Source: Caldimonas mangrovi
Lineage (GTDB): Bacteria; Pseudomonadota; Gammaproteobacteria; Burkholderiales; Burkholderiaceae_C
NCBI RefSeq assembly: GCF_023721835.1
Contig: NZ_JAMKFE010000004.1
Span: 248,001 to 312,000 of the forward strand
DNA length: 64,000 bases
Reading direction: 5' to 3'
Shown: one piece after another, positions 35,333 through 43,063 of the stretch
Numbering within the stretch: position 1 is the first letter of the stretch
How the letters are laid out: every line of letters begins with the position of its first letter
Translations under genes and position numbers: made by a program
The notes under the pieces: generated by a model
Seen by the model: only the letters and a program-made list of their open reading frames with translations
What the model was told of the DNA's origin: nothing
Databases searched by the model: none

Positions 35333-36541
35333 TTGGATCTTTCCATTGTCTCGATCACGAGTGCCGTCCTGGGATTCGTCCTGGCCGCGCTGCTCGGTCT
35401 CACGATCCGCTGGGTGCCGGACAGTGACGGCGCCCAATACTGGGCCCTGGCGTTCGTGCCGTTGGGCGTCGGCAGCGCACTGGTCGGGCGCAGCGAGTCG
35501 TTGCCGGCGCTGCTGCTGGTATTGCGCGAGCCCATTTTGCTGACCGGCTACGGCCTGCTGCTGATCGGGCTGCGCCAGTACCTGCGGCGCTCGCGGCCGT
35601 GGGCGCTGGCCGGCAGCGTCGTGCTGGCCAGCCTGGTGGTCAACGCATTCTTCACCGCCGTCGTGCCCAGCCCGGAGGTGCGCATGAACGTGCGCACCAT
35701 CGGCATCTTCGTGCTGATGACGGCGGCACTGCTGGCGCTGCGGCATGTGTCCGGCAGCACGCTGCGCGAGGTACGTCTGTATCTGCAGGCCGGCTTCGGC
35801 ACGGTCGCGGCGCTGGCGCTGGCCCGTACCATGGTGTCGGTGCTGCCGCTGCCGCTCGACGCCGCGCTGGTGCAGCACCTGACCGCGATCGCAGGGGCGG
35901 TCACCACCATCATGCTGCTGGCCGTCGTGACCGGGTTGGCGCTGCTGATGACCGCGCGCATGAACGAGGCGCTGGCCCGGCTGACGGTGCGCGATCCGTT
36001 GACCGGCATCTTCAACCGGCGCGGCATCGAAGAAGCTGCCGCCACGACACTGTCGTTCGCGCGCCGGATCGGACGGCCGATCGCGCTGCTCGCGTGCGAT
36101 CTGGACCATTTCAAGGCGGTCAACGACAGCCATGGCCACGCCCGGGGGGACGACGTGCTGAGGTCCTTCGCGCAGCTGCTCACCGAGCACTTCCCGTCGG
36201 CCGATCCGGTCGGCCGCCTGGGCGGCGAAGAGTTCGTCGTGCTGCTGCCCGGCACCGACGACGAACAGGCCTACGCGGCCGCCGAACGGCTGCGCATGCA
36301 CATCGAGCAGCATGCCTTTCGCCTGCCGGACGGCCAGTCGTTGCGCCTGAGCGTCAGCATCGGCGTGGCCGTGCAGGCACAAGCCGACACCCACTGGGAC
36401 GACCTGCTGCGCCGTGCCGACAAGGCGCTCTACCAGGCGAAGGCGGCCGGGCGCAACTGCACCGTCGCCGCGCCGGCCGGCGCCCCCGGCACCGGCGCGG
36501 CCGCTCCCGGCTGGCGTGCCGAAGCAGGGGGAGCAGCGTGA
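35333..36541 (+). CDS. Membrane diguanylate cyclase (GGDEF), first of a tandem pair
   Basis: About 402 residues. Six or seven hydrophobic helices (residues 1-215) are followed by a GGDEF domain. The domain has LLACDLDHFKAVNDSHGHARGDD, the active site GRLGGEEFVVLLPGT and ends with ALYQAKAAGRNC. It should make cyclic di-GMP. The start is uncertain: TTG at 35333 leads directly into the first helix. Upstream in-frame starts (35237 TTG, 35243 GTG) would add a basic, unlikely segment. The stop overlaps the next cyclase gene's GTG (GTGA at 36538-36541), so both are translated together. Confidence 0.85.
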   Translation: MDLSIVSITSAVLGFVLAALLGLTIRWVPDSDGAQYWALAFVPLGVGSALVGRSESLPALLLVLREPILLTGYGLLLIGLRQYLRRSRPWALAGSVVLASLVVNAFFTAVVPSPEVRMNVRTIGIFVLMTAALLALRHVSGSTLREVRLYLQAGFGTVAALALARTMVSVLPLPLDAALVQHLTAIAGAVTTIMLLAVVTGLALLMTARMNEALARLTVRDPLTGIFNRRGIEEAAATTLSFARRIGRPIALLACDLDHFKAVNDSHGHARGDDVLRSFAQLLTEHFPSADPVGRLGGEEFVVLLPGTDDEQAYAAAERLRMHIEQHAFRLPDGQSLRLSVSIGVAVQAQADTHWDDLLRRADKALYQAKAAGRNCTVAAPAGAPGTGAAAPGWRAEAGGAA

Positions 36542-37824
36542 TCGACTCGCTGGTGCTCGGGCCCCCGCAATACTGGGGCCTGACCTTCGTCTTCAGCCTG
36601 TTGCTGTTGATCGCCGCGGTGCTGCTGTGGGTGCTGGGCCGTCTGGTCGACGCACCGGGGCCCCGGTTGTGGGGCGCTGCGGCCGTGATCGTGTTCGCCG
36701 GCATGGTGCTGGCCGGCAGCCAGATGCAGGGCACGCTGCCGTGGCAGCGCGGGCTCTATGTGCTCGGCGACGCCTTGCTGGTGCTCGGCATCGGGCTCAT
36801 CGGCGAAGGTCTGCGGCGCTTCTGCGGTCGCCGGCCGAGCCTGGCCTGGGTGGCGATCCTGGTCGCGGCGCAAGGCGCGCTCGGGCTGGCCCTGGAAGTC
36901 ACCGGCCAACCGCTTGCCAACAGTGTCGCCACCTCGGTGCTGATCACCGGGTTGTGGCTGTGGATCGCCTGGATCGCGATTCGCCACACACGGCGCGGCT
37001 TCCACGGGTTGTTCGTCGGCCTGATGCTGTGCGCCATCGTCGAGGCGGCCGGCTGGGCCTGGCGTGGTGGCATCCTGGCCGCTGCCGGTGCCGGCGACCC
37101 AAGCGCGGTGATCGCCTACGCCAATGCGGTGCTGGTGGCGTTTGCCTTCGTGTCGACCGGCGCACTGGTGCTGCTGTATGTGCTGCTGGTCAATTTTCGG
37201 CTGGCCGAGCAGTTGCGCGCGAAGGCCGTGCGCGACCCGCTGACCGGTGCGTTGAACCGGCGCGGTTTCGAGGAATGCACCGGTCGCCTGGCGTCGCTGT
37301 CGGCCGAACTGGGACAGTCCGTGGCGGTGCTCATGCTGGACGTCGACCACTTCAAGCAGGTCAACGACGAACACGGCCACCATGCCGGCGACCTGGTGCT
37401 GAAGGCCCTGGCGCAACTGGTGCAACGGGCCAAGCGCGAGACCGACGTGTTCGCGCGACTCGGCGGCGAGGAGTTCTGCCTCGTGCTGCCCGGCACCGAC
37501 GTGCCCGGTGCGCGGGTGTTCGCCGACCGGCTGCGACGCAGCTTCGAGACGCTGGAGATCGACACCGGCCGCAGCTTTCTCAGCTGCACGATGAGCGTCG
37601 GTGTCGCGTATGCGTCGGCGACCGCCCTGCGCCAGGGCCAGGTCGACGTGCTCGACCTGCTGCACCAGGCCGACGAGGCACTCTACGAGGCCAAGCGTGC
37701 CGGTCGCAATCGGGTGCGCTTCTATGCTTCGCCCGATGTGGTCTCGAGCCGGCTCGATTCGCGCTTGTTCGCGTCGAGCAGCGTGTTCGACACGATGGGC
37801 AATGGCACCAGGTCGCGCGGTTGA
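36538..37824 (+). CDS. Membrane diguanylate cyclase (GGDEF), second of a tandem pair
   Basis: 428 residues, GTG start preceded by GGGGAGCAGC. The membrane part has about six helices (residues 15-215, e.g. VFSLLLLIAAVLLWVLG). The GGDEF domain has MLDVDHFKQVNDEHGHHAGD, active site ARLGGEEFCLVLPGT and ALYEAKRAGRNRV. Architecture and motifs closely match the gene just upstream, pointing to an old duplication with divergence of the membrane sensor. Both active sites look intact. Confidence 0.88.
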   Translation: MIDSLVLGPPQYWGLTFVFSLLLLIAAVLLWVLGRLVDAPGPRLWGAAAVIVFAGMVLAGSQMQGTLPWQRGLYVLGDALLVLGIGLIGEGLRRFCGRRPSLAWVAILVAAQGALGLALEVTGQPLANSVATSVLITGLWLWIAWIAIRHTRRGFHGLFVGLMLCAIVEAAGWAWRGGILAAAGAGDPSAVIAYANAVLVAFAFVSTGALVLLYVLLVNFRLAEQLRAKAVRDPLTGALNRRGFEECTGRLASLSAELGQSVAVLMLDVDHFKQVNDEHGHHAGDLVLKALAQLVQRAKRETDVFARLGGEEFCLVLPGTDVPGARVFADRLRRSFETLEIDTGRSFLSCTMSVGVAYASATALRQGQVDVLDLLHQADEALYEAKRAGRNRVRFYASPDVVSSRLDSRLFASSSVFDTMGNGTRSRG

Positions 37825-37873
37825 GCGGACCTCCCCCGCACGATCGCACCGACTTGCCCAGCGTGGCCGCGCG

Positions 37874-38077
37874 TTATTCGTCCTGCTCGGCGTAGTGCCG
37901 CCACTGCCGCATCGCACCACGCATCAGCGCGACCTGGCGCTCGAAGCGCGGGCAGGCCTGGCACACCTGCATGTGCAGGCGCACCGCCACGCGTTCCAGC
38001 CAGGGCAGGTCGCGGTCTTCGCGCGCCAGCACGAGGCGGACGACTTCTCGGCAGGTGCGACGCAGCGGGTACTTCAT
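37874..38077 (-). CDS. Small zinc-finger anti-sigma factor
   Basis: 67-residue protein with the putative zinc-finger motif H-x3-C-x2-C (HMQVCQACPRFERQ) characteristic of the anti-sigma (zf-HC2) family. There is no membrane helix, so it would be a soluble, possibly redox- or metal-sensing anti-sigma. Its ATG overlaps the sigma factor stop (ATGA at 38074-38077), the usual sigma/anti-sigma coupling. It probably holds the ECF sigma inactive until copper or another stress is sensed; the inducer is inferred from the divergent bufferin genes. Confidence 0.85.
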   Translation of the reverse strand: MKYPLRRTCREVVRLVLAREDRDLPWLERVAVRLHMQVCQACPRFERQVALMRGAMRQWRHYAEQDE

Positions 38078-38655
38078 GAGACCTGAACTCCGAACCATTT
38101 GATCTGCAGACACTCGCGCAGGCGCATGCGTGCCCGGTGCAGCATGACCCACAGATTGGTCGAGGTGATGCCCAGATCCTTACAGATCTCGGCGCTGTCC
38201 AGCTCCAGCCACTCGCGCATCAGGAACACCCGGCCCAGCTGGTTGGGCAGGTGCTCCACACAGGCTTCGAGCACTTCGATGAACTGGCGCTGCTTCAGCA
38301 CGCTTTCGGGGTCGCCCCACTCGGGCGGCGGCTCGCGGAAATGACCGTCGGCGGCGAACAGCAGGTCTTCGAGCCCGTCGCTGCCATCTTCGTCGGCCGG
38401 CTCCCAGCTGCATTCGCGGCTGTGCCGGCGCATCTGGTCGACGACCTTGTGCTTGAGGATGCCCACCAGCCAGGTCTTCAGCTGCGAGCGGCCACCGAAG
38501 GCCCTGGGCTTTTCCAGGGCGGCGACCAAGGTCTCGGACACCGCGTCCTCGGCCCACGCGTCGTTGCGCAGCTGCAGCCGGGCGAACCGCAGCAGCTGCG
38601 GCCGCAACGCTTCGACCTCGCGCGAGAAGTCGGGCAATGGGGGCGGCATCTGCAT
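38074..38655 (-). CDS. ECF-type RNA polymerase sigma factor
   Basis: 193 residues. Region 2 ([28 protein letters not shown], then [19 protein letters not shown]) and region 4 ([21 protein letters not shown], then the [29 protein letters not shown]) are both complete. A variable acidic linker lies between them. The Met at 38655 was chosen; longer frames lack protein-like sequence, and a second Met two codons on is also possible. Co-transcribed with the zinc-finger anti-sigma gene and divergent from the bufferin genes. Confidence 0.9.
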   Translation of the reverse strand: MQMPPPLPDFSREVEALRPQLLRFARLQLRNDAWAEDAVSETLVAALEKPRAFGGRSQLKTWLVGILKHKVVDQMRRHSRECSWEPADEDGSDGLEDLLFAADGHFREPPPEWGDPESVLKQRQFIEVLEACVEHLPNQLGRVFLMREWLELDSAEICKDLGITSTNLWVMLHRARMRLRECLQIKWFGVQVS

Positions 38656-38690
38656 TTTCAGGAAGTCACCAGTGGAAGCAGGTGCGCCAG

Positions 38691-38720
38691 TGTAAGGAAG
38701 TTCTCGGTCCCTGCGACAGA
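38691..38720 (+). promoter_or_regulatory. Candidate ECF promoter for the bufferin operon
   Basis: TGTAAGG (38691-38697) and CGACAGA (38714-38720) are separated by 16 bp, lying about 75 bp upstream of the precursor start. The GTAA-type -35 and CGA-type -10 resemble ECF promoters. The divergent gene encodes an ECF sigma factor, making self-linked control plausible. Assigned by eye from one sequence only. Confidence 0.4.
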
Positions 38721-38795
38721 CGGTCGTCGAGCGGCAGCGCGTGCATGCGGTGCCGCGGATCGACGGATCCACCATGTCTACCCAGGAGAGATTTC

Positions 38796-39086
38796 ATGAA
38801 TCAAAAGCAACTCGTTTCATCCGCGCTGGCTTCCGTGATGGCGCTCGGCCTCGTTTCCGGCGCCGCTGCGGCCGACGACAACAAGGGCAAGGAGAAGTGC
38901 TACGGCATCGCCAAGGCCGGCCAGAACGACTGCGCCAATCTCGCCGGCACCCATTCGTGTGCGGGCCAGTCCAAGGCCGACATGGACGCCGGCGAGTGGA
39001 AGTACGTCGCCAAGGGCACGTGCAAGCAGATGGGCGGCCTGTCGTTGGCCGAGGCCAAGGACAAGACCGCGATGATGAAGAAGTGA
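38796..39086 (+). CDS. bufA: Bufferin-type RiPP precursor (DUF2282, BufA)
   Basis: 96 residues: a signal peptide (about 1-26, ending GAAAA) followed by a small hydrophilic core with four cysteines (Cys35, Cys46, Cys55, Cys76) in [16 protein letters not shown] and GTCKQMGG contexts. This is the DUF2282 pattern. Family members were recently recognised as exported peptides whose cysteines are modified by a DUF692 enzyme and which bind copper (bufferins). Here the maturase, partner and a DoxX gene follow directly. An ECF sigma/anti-sigma pair lies upstream on the other strand. Metal specificity in this organism is inference. Confidence 0.88.
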   Translation: MNQKQLVSSALASVMALGLVSGAAAADDNKGKEKCYGIAKAGQNDCANLAGTHSCAGQSKADMDAGEWKYVAKGTCKQMGGLSLAEAKDKTAMMKK

Positions 39087-39098
39087 TCGGGGCGGGGC

Positions 39099-39977
39099 GT
39101 GAACGTGCGCAGCACAGGCACCCCGCCGCAGGCCGGCATCGGCCTGCGGCAGCCACACTACCGCGAGGTGCTGCAGCGCACGCCGTCGCTGGGCTTTGTC
39201 GAGGTCCACTCGGAGAACTTCTTCGCCGACGGCGGCGCCGCGTTGGCGGTGCTGCACGACGCACGCGCGCGTTACGACGTGAGCCTGCACGGCGTCGGCC
39301 TGTCGCTCGGCTCCGCTGCCGGGCTCGACCCCTGGCACCTGGAGCGGCTGGCTCGCCTGGTCGAGCGCATCGAGCCGGTGCGGGTGTCCGACCATGCGAG
39401 CTTTGCGCGCGCACCGCGGCGCGCGCACGAGGCGCCGGTGCATGCCAACGATCTGCTGCCGGTGGCGTTCACGCCGGCGTCGCTGGCGCTGATGGCCGCC
39501 AACGTGCAGCAGGTGCAGGAGCGGCTGCGCCGGCCGCTGGCGGTCGAGAACCTGTCGGCCTACCTCGCCTGGGCCGACGACAGCCTGACCGAGCCGCAGT
39601 TCTTCGCCGAGCTGTGCCGCCGCACCGGCTGCGCGATGCTGCTCGACGTCAACAACCTGATGGTCAACGCACTCAACGCCGGCGAGGCCGACCCGGTGGC
39701 GAGCTGCTGCCGGTTCGTCGACGCCTTGCCGCCCGGCATCGTCGGCGAAATCCATCTGGCCGGCTATTGCGAGCTGGACGACATCGTGATCGACGACCAC
39801 GGCAGCCGCGTGCGTCCCGGCGTGTGGGCGGTCTACCGCCATGCGCTGCAACGCTTCGGTGCGGTGCCGACGTTGGTCGAATGGGACACCGGCCTGCCGG
39901 CGCTCGACGTGTTGCTCGGCGAAGCGGCACTCGCCGACGCCTGCCTCGACCGCTGCGCCGCGAAGGAGCCGGCATGA
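39099..39977 (+). CDS. bufB: MNIO-family (DUF692) bufferin maturase, BufB-like
   Basis: 292 residues, GTG start behind GGGGCGGGG. A TIM-barrel multinuclear iron oxidase. Metal-binding-type residues sit in [70 protein letters not shown] and LVEWDTGLP, all family signatures. It is expected to oxidise cysteines of the BufA precursor into heterocycles before export. Lies 12 nt after bufA and overlaps the next gene by 4 nt (ATGA). Confidence 0.9.
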   Translation: MNVRSTGTPPQAGIGLRQPHYREVLQRTPSLGFVEVHSENFFADGGAALAVLHDARARYDVSLHGVGLSLGSAAGLDPWHLERLARLVERIEPVRVSDHASFARAPRRAHEAPVHANDLLPVAFTPASLALMAANVQQVQERLRRPLAVENLSAYLAWADDSLTEPQFFAELCRRTGCAMLLDVNNLMVNALNAGEADPVASCCRFVDALPPGIVGEIHLAGYCELDDIVIDDHGSRVRPGVWAVYRHALQRFGAVPTLVEWDTGLPALDVLLGEAALADACLDRCAAKEPA

Positions 39978-40783
39978 GTGCCGACGACGCCGTGCGACGC
40001 GAGGCCTTGCGCCAGCAACTGCTGCTGCGCACCTTGATGCACGACGCGCCTGCCACGGCGCTGGGCGGCTGGGTGCGCCAGGGCGGCGCGAGCCGCGACC
40101 GCGCGGTGCTCGCCTATCGGGCCAACGCGTCGGCCAGTGCCGAACGGGCGCTGGCCGGTGCCTATCCCACCGTGCAGGCCATGCTGGGCGAAGAGAACTT
40201 CGCGCAGCTTGCCCGCGCCGCATGGCGCCGCCAAGCACCCGAACGGGGCGACCTGGCGCAGTGGGGGGCCCACCTGCCCGCGATGCTGGAAACCGACGTG
40301 CAGTGGCACGAGTGGCCTTATCTGCCCGATGCGGCGCGCCTGGACTGGGCGGTGCATGGGGCCGAGCAGGCCGCCGCCGACCGCTTCGACGCCGGTTCAC
40401 TGCAGTGCCTGGGCCTGCACGAGCCGCAGGCGTTGCGGCTGCAGCTGCAGCCACCGGTCGCGCTGCAGGTGTCCGGCCACCCGATCGTCACGATCTGGCT
40501 GGCCCACCATGGCGGCGCCGACTTCGCGGCGGTGCGCGAGGCACGCGCCCGGCGGCGCGGCGAAGCGGCGCTGGTGCATCGCGTCGGCTGGCGTGCGCAG
40601 GTGGTCGCACTGGACGCCGCCACGCAGCGCTTCATGCAGGCGCTGCTCGATCACAAGACGCTGGCCGCTGCCCTGGAGATGGCCGGCGCCGATTTCGAGT
40701 TTCAGGCCTGGCTGGTGCGCGCGCTGCAGCTCGGCTGGCTGTCACGTGTCGAACCCGTTGCCGAAAAAGAGAGGCTTCCATGA
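39974..40783 (+). CDS. bufC: DUF2063/HvfC-BufC family partner of the MNIO enzyme
   Basis: 269 residues. The N-terminal DUF2063 domain (about 10-105) includes [42 protein letters not shown] and [17 protein letters not shown]. The C-terminal half is a less conserved helical/beta region ending in a winged-helix-like segment. In MNIO systems this protein is thought to recruit the precursor peptide to the maturase. Start overlaps the bufB stop and its own stop overlaps the DoxX start, so the cluster is tightly coupled. Confidence 0.88.
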   Translation: MSADDAVRREALRQQLLLRTLMHDAPATALGGWVRQGGASRDRAVLAYRANASASAERALAGAYPTVQAMLGEENFAQLARAAWRRQAPERGDLAQWGAHLPAMLETDVQWHEWPYLPDAARLDWAVHGAEQAAADRFDAGSLQCLGLHEPQALRLQLQPPVALQVSGHPIVTIWLAHHGGADFAAVREARARRRGEAALVHRVGWRAQVVALDAATQRFMQALLDHKTLAAALEMAGADFEFQAWLVRALQLGWLSRVEPVAEKERLP

Positions 40784-41253
40784 ACACCCTTGCCACCCGG
40801 ATCGCCCCGCTGTGGGCTCGTTTCGTGACCGCGCTCGAATCGCTGCAGCCCGCGGCGCAGCTCGTCGCGCGGCTGTACATCGCCCAGGTCTTCTTCCTGT
40901 CGGGCCTGACCAAGCTGCGCGACTGGGAGATCACCGTCGCGCTGTTCACCGACGAATACCACGTGCCGCTGCTGAGCCCCGAAACAGCGGCCGTGTTCGG
41001 CACCGGCGGTGAGCTGGTGTTGCCGGTGCTGCTGGCGCTGGGCCTGGGCGGGCGCTTCGCGGCGCTCGGGCTGTTCGTCGTCAATGCAGTGGCGGTGGCC
41101 AGCCTGCCGGACATTCCCGAGGCCGCGCTGCAGCAGCACGTGTTCTGGGGCAGCCTGCTGCTCGGCCTGTCGCTGTGGGGTCCGGGCCGCTGGTCGGCCG
41201 ACCGGCTGCTGCTGCGCAACTGGCCGGCACTCGGCGCGGCGCGCGCAGCGTGA
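40780..41253 (+). CDS. DoxX-family membrane protein of the bufferin cluster
   Basis: 157 residues, four membrane helices. The DoxX signature is in the first part (LVARLYIAQVFFLSGLTKLRDWEITVALF), followed by helices around GELVLPVLLALGLGGRFAALGLFVVNAVAVA and VFWGSLLLGLSLWG. DoxX proteins recur at the end of DUF2282-DUF692-DUF2063 clusters and are proposed to act in membrane redox linked to the peptide. ATGA overlap with the preceding gene and AGAGGC ribosome site. Confidence 0.88.
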   Translation: MNTLATRIAPLWARFVTALESLQPAAQLVARLYIAQVFFLSGLTKLRDWEITVALFTDEYHVPLLSPETAAVFGTGGELVLPVLLALGLGGRFAALGLFVVNAVAVASLPDIPEAALQQHVFWGSLLLGLSLWGPGRWSADRLLLRNWPALGAARAA

Positions 41254-41308
41254 CCCCCGGGGGCTGCCGACAGCCCCTACACTCGGTCACCGCACGACAG
41301 GTGACACC

Positions 41309-41863
41309 ATGTCCGAAACGCCCACGCTCGCGGCCCACTACGCCTGGATGGCCCGCTACAACCGGTGGATCAACGAACAGCTGTATGCCGCTGCTGCGCG
41401 CCTGGACGACGCCGAGCGCAAGCGCGACCGCGGCGCGTTCTTCGGCTCGATCCACCGCACGCTGAACCACCTGTTCGTTGCCGACAAGATCTGGCTCGGG
41501 CGTTTTGCGGCGTTCGGGCCCGCGTTCCCCATGCTGAGCGACGAAGTGCTCGCGCTGCCAGAATTCACCGGACTCGACATGCAGCTGTTCACCGACTTCG
41601 ACGCGATGCGCCAGCACCGCGAGACGATGGACGCCGCGATCGTCGCGTTCGCGCAGGCCCTGACGCCCGACATCGTCGCGATGCCGATGCGCTACGCCAA
41701 CACCCGGGGCCTGCAGCGCAGCCACCCCTTCTGGCAGGCGCTGAGCCATTTTTTCAACCATCAGACGCACCACCGGGGGCAGGTGACGACGCTGCTGATG
41801 CAGGCGGGTATCGACCCCGGCGTGACGGACCTGATCGTCCTGGCCGACGCCGCAGACCACTGA
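41309..41863 (+). CDS. DinB-family protein
   Basis: 184-residue four-helix-bundle protein. The metal-binding histidine triad typical of DinB/YfiT proteins is visible: His54 (TLNHLF) and the pair in SHFFNHQTHHRGQVTTLLMQ. Relatives are thiol-dependent transferases or damage-inducible proteins; the thiol partner here is unknown. It lies 55 bp after the DoxX gene and 9 bp before the ynjB-like gene, so it could belong to either unit. Confidence 0.87.
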   Translation: MSETPTLAAHYAWMARYNRWINEQLYAAAARLDDAERKRDRGAFFGSIHRTLNHLFVADKIWLGRFAAFGPAFPMLSDEVLALPEFTGLDMQLFTDFDAMRQHRETMDAAIVAFAQALTPDIVAMPMRYANTRGLQRSHPFWQALSHFFNHQTHHRGQVTTLLMQAGIDPGVTDLIVLADAADH

Positions 41864-41872
41864 AAGACATTC

Positions 41873-43063
41873 ATGCGCCTGTCACGCCGCACCCTGCTCG
41901 CCGTTCCCGCCGTGATCGGCCTGCCCGCCTGGACGCAGCGTGCCGAATGGCCGGGCATCGAAGCGGCAGCGCGCGGGCAGACCGTCTACTTCAACGCCTG
42001 GGCCGGCAGCGAGCGCATCAACGCCTATCTGCAATGGGCTGCAGCCGAGCTGCGCACGCGCCACGGCGTGACCCTCGAACACGTGAAGATCGCCGACGCC
42101 GCCGAGGTGGTGCGCCGCGTGCGTGCCGAGAAGGACGCAGGCAAGACCAGTGGCGGGTCGGTCGACGCGGTGTGGATCAACGGCGAGAACTTCCTTGCGA
42201 TGAAGCGCGACAAGCTGCTGTTCGGCCCGTTCGCCGAGCAACTGCCGAACCACGCCTTCGTCGACACGCAGGGCAAGCCGACTACCACCGTGGACTTCTC
42301 CGAGCCGGTCGAAGGCCTGGAGGCCCCGTGGGGCATGGCCCAGCTCACGTTCTATGGCGACGGCCGGCGCGTGCCGCAGCCTCCGCGCAGCGTGCAGGAG
42401 CTGGCGGATTTCGTGCGCCGCCATCCCGGCCGCTTCACCTATCCCAAGCCGCCGAACTTTCATGGCACCACCTTCCTGAAGCAGGTGCTGCTGGAGCTGA
42501 GCAGCGACCGCGAGCCGCTGTACCGGCCGGTGCCGCCGGCGAATGCCAGCGCCGTCACCGCGCCGTTGTGGGCCTGGCTGGACGCCGTGCACCCGGCGCT
42601 GTGGCGCCAGGGCCGTGCCTTCCCGGCCAACGACGGCGCCTTGCGGCAGATGCTGGCCGACGGCGAGTTGCTCATCGCGCTGACCTTCAACCCCAACGCG
42701 GCGGCCAACCACGTCGCCGAGCGGCAGTTGCCGTCGACCACCGTCAGCTGGCAGCACCGCGCGGGCACGATCGGCAATACGCACTTCATCGCCATCCCGT
42801 TCAACGCGCGCTCGCGCGAGGGGGCACAGGTGGCGATCAATTTCCTGCTGTCGCCGCTGGCGCAGGCTCGCAAGGCCGACATCCGGTACTGGGGCGACCC
42901 GACCGTGCTGGCGACACACGCGTTGCCGGCGGGCGAACGCAAGCTGTTCGACGCCGCGCGCGCGCCCGGCATGGTGGCCGAACCGGCGCCGGCGCTGCCC
43001 GAGCCGCATGCGTCCTGGGTCGAAGCGATCGAGCGCGAATGGACGCGTCGTTACGGCGCGTGA
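41873..43063 (+). CDS. ynjB: ABC transporter substrate-binding protein (YnjB-like)
   Basis: Periplasmic binding protein, 396 residues. The N-terminus contains a twin-arginine motif (SRRTLLAVPAVIG), suggesting Tat export. The mature part is a family 1/6-type solute-binding fold (TVYFNAWAGSERINAYLQW; VDAVWINGENFLAMK) resembling E. coli YnjB. It is first in the unit ynjB-ynjC-ynjD-ynjF-reductase. The E. coli transporter has no firmly known substrate. The stop overlaps a possible GTG start of the permease gene. Confidence 0.85.
   Translation: MRLSRRTLLAVPAVIGLPAWTQRAEWPGIEAAARGQTVYFNAWAGSERINAYLQWAAAELRTRHGVTLEHVKIADAAEVVRRVRAEKDAGKTSGGSVDAVWINGENFLAMKRDKLLFGPFAEQLPNHAFVDTQGKPTTTVDFSEPVEGLEAPWGMAQLTFYGDGRRVPQPPRSVQELADFVRRHPGRFTYPKPPNFHGTTFLKQVLLELSSDREPLYRPVPPANASAVTAPLWAWLDAVHPALWRQGRAFPANDGALRQMLADGELLIALTFNPNAAANHVAERQLPSTTVSWQHRAGTIGNTHFIAIPFNARSREGAQVAINFLLSPLAQARKADIRYWGDPTVLATHALPAGERKLFDAARAPGMVAEPAPALPEPHASWVEAIEREWTRRYGA

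Noticed and set aside
32331-35543. A 1070-codon open frame on the plus strand opposite the GspE-type ATPase
   Set aside because: It is the antisense shadow of a well-recognised ATPase gene, rich in Arg/His/Gln/Leu with no domain. High GC content keeps such frames open.
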